From Glandiceps talaboti (taxonomy: Eukaryota > Hemichordata > Enteropneusta > Spengelidae), in NCBI RefSeq assembly GCF_964340395.1, contig NC_135557.1:4756216-4783715 (forward strand): DNA of 27,500 nucleotides, read 5' to 3'. Positions 26,248-27,500 of the stretch are shown piece by piece. The notes beneath the pieces were generated by a model. That model did not search any database and was not told where the DNA came from. It saw only the letters and a list, made by a program, of their open reading frames with translations. Numbering within the stretch: position 1 is the stretch's first letter; every line of letters begins with the position of its first letter. A program made the position numbers and the translations under genes.

Positions 26248-26367
26248 TGTACTTTTTGTCAACTACAAACAGAAACAATTGAGCATTTATTGTTTAGATG
26301 TGACTTGCCCAGAACATTTTGGCATTATATTAAGAGAATTTTAAATAACCACAATGGAATATGTAAA
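26248..26367 (+). mobile_element. LINE reverse-transcriptase C-terminal zinc-knuckle fragment (right copy)
   Basis: In frame from 26248: CTFCQLQTETIEHLLFRCDL followed by PRTFWHYIKRILNNHNG. The Cys-x2-Cys...His...Cys arrangement with ETIEHLL and FW is the zf-RVT signature at the C-terminus of many non-LTR retrotransposon polyproteins. All metal ligands are kept, unlike the left copy. No reverse-transcriptase catalytic domain is nearby, so it is a truncated remnant. Confidence 0.75.
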
Positions 26368-26744
26368 CGTTTTTTTTTTTAGATGCGACTTAACTGTCAT
26401 GACTCTACATGTTTAGTATTTTAAAAGATAGCGTGTCTGGAAAACAATTGTCCTCAAGTCGCCATTTGTTTCAAATTCACGGACCTACCCGTCATTCACG
26501 TAATTTACATATAGTCATGTTTAGACAATAGACATTCCAAATTTTCCTGTAAATTGATTTGTAAAATTTAAGTCAGTCGACTTCTGGCTCTGCCCTTGTG
26601 GTGAAGTCGTGAGATTTCAGGGCCTTGATAAATAAAGTCTATGGTTTCAGTTTATACCACACATATCATCCCGTATGCAGTTTATCATTCAACCACAAGT
26701 CTTGCCGTTTTCTAAGAGATTTTATATCACAGTGACATTTTATC

Positions 26745-26860
26745 ATTGTATTAAGAGAATTGAATTATTAACAATGGAATATACAATTTTTTTAGATGCA
26801 ACTTGACCAGTACATTTCGGTTTGATATTTAAAAAAATTTAGACAACAACAGTGGAATAT
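26745..26860 (+). repeat. Further partial copies of the LINE C-terminal segment (right copy)
   Basis: GACATTTTATCATTGTATTA near 26752 and TTTAGATGCAACTTGACCAG at 26791 each repeat pieces of the segment encoding FRCDLPRTFWHYIKRIL. The first is within sequence absent from the left copy. The arrangement suggests repeated partial duplication of one retrotransposon 3' end. Confidence 0.55.
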
Positions 26861-27500
26861 TAAATATTAGAAGAACACATATGTTACCTTTGGTAACCAA
26901 TAGTTTTTTTTTTCAAGATTAGAACTACTTGATTTTTTGTATTGAACGATTTATTTTACAATGTCAATATTACAAGGTGTGGCCTACACTAAGGCAAGGG
27001 CTAAACAAACTGTAATTTGAGTACGAAACTGAAAATCACAAAGCTATTATAATGAAATGGTTTCAGAGGGGTTGGGACTGTATTGTACCTTTATTGTGAT
27101 GGGTTTTTGTTTGTTTCCTCTGTTTTTGTTATTATAATATTAAAAACAGAAAGAAACTAAAAATTATCACATTTCCTAATACAGCATTCTTTCAAGTAAT
27201 CCAACAACATATTTGCCCTTTTTTGTCCAACATGTATCAATACTTGTAAATGTGTCTTATAGGAAAATCAGTTACACAATTTGTATAGGTGAATATTTGT
27301 ATATATGTTAGATGAACTTAGATTTATACTATAAGAAATACTATGATGTTATTTCAGTCCTTGTTGAAAAACACAAGTAATAACAGATGTTTTGAACTAA
27401 GGCGAATCGATAGTGTAAAGATTGTATCAGCGTTGTAGTCCCTGTAACAATTCTATTCTGCAAAGTATTCCTGATGAATGTGAGCCAGTGACCTTGAACA

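Larger units (their letters stand above)
25155..27500. repeat. Right copy of the >2.2-kb duplicated repeat (runs off the window)
   Basis: Same-orientation match to 11049-13264; the last bases align to the left copy at about 13264. Differences include a 35-bp palindrome insertion at 25542-25576, about 50 bp of extra sequence at 25585-25635, and an extra LINE-like segment at about 26660-26787. It lacks the 110 bp present at 12950-13060 in the left copy. It carries the better preserved HNMT-like exon and LINE fragment. Confidence 0.85.

Overview
This is AT-rich, intron-rich metazoan nuclear DNA. It shows GT-AG introns, very long dinucleotide and tetranucleotide microsatellites, MITEs and LINE debris. 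The two recognisable genes, a polycystin-1/PKDREJ-type receptor and a histamine N-methyltransferase (HNMT)-like enzyme, fit a marine invertebrate, plausibly an invertebrate deuterostome. The species cannot be fixed from the sequence.

Layout. 79-5007 (+): the last six exons of a polycystin-1-like gene (GAIN/GPS, TM1, PLAT, then a TM bundle). Its stop codon falls where the polycystin cation-channel module would normally begin. 5008-8130: AT-rich 3' flank or long 3'UTR with a good polyadenylation signal at 7971. 8135-8797: a fold-back element between (TA)n tracts whose arms carry hammerhead-ribozyme motifs. 8798-11048: no recognisable gene. 11049-13264 and 25155-27500: two same-orientation copies of a repeat of more than 2.2 kb. 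Each holds an antisense, decayed HNMT-like exon next to the C-terminal zinc-knuckle end of a LINE reverse transcriptase. 14450-14766: a fold-back MITE. 15479-19210 (+): a complete three-coding-exon HNMT-like gene (283 aa), whose first intron is mostly purine-rich microsatellite. 19211-20943: repetitive 3' flank with G/C homopolymers. 20947-21324: a MITE with perfect 43-bp terminal inverted repeats and TAA target duplication. 22543-23040: a second (TA)n-associated fold-back element with hammerhead motifs. 23149-23426: another inverted repeat. 23506-23841: a 33-bp minisatellite.

The two genes have no evident functional link. The most striking signal is a family of type I hammerhead ribozymes. 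Reading by eye gives an intact copy on the minus strand at 22992-23034 (canonical CUGAUGA and GAAA, three helices, cleavage after GUU), a near-intact copy at 22720-22766, and two diverged relatives at 8270-8315 and 8602-8647. Their stem I sequences differ but keep pairing, which is the covariation expected of a real RNA fold. They sit in (TA)n-flanked palindromes with no adjacent reverse transcriptase, which suggests non-autonomous retrozyme or Penelope-derived elements. All identifications come from unaided reading of the sequence; no database search was possible.
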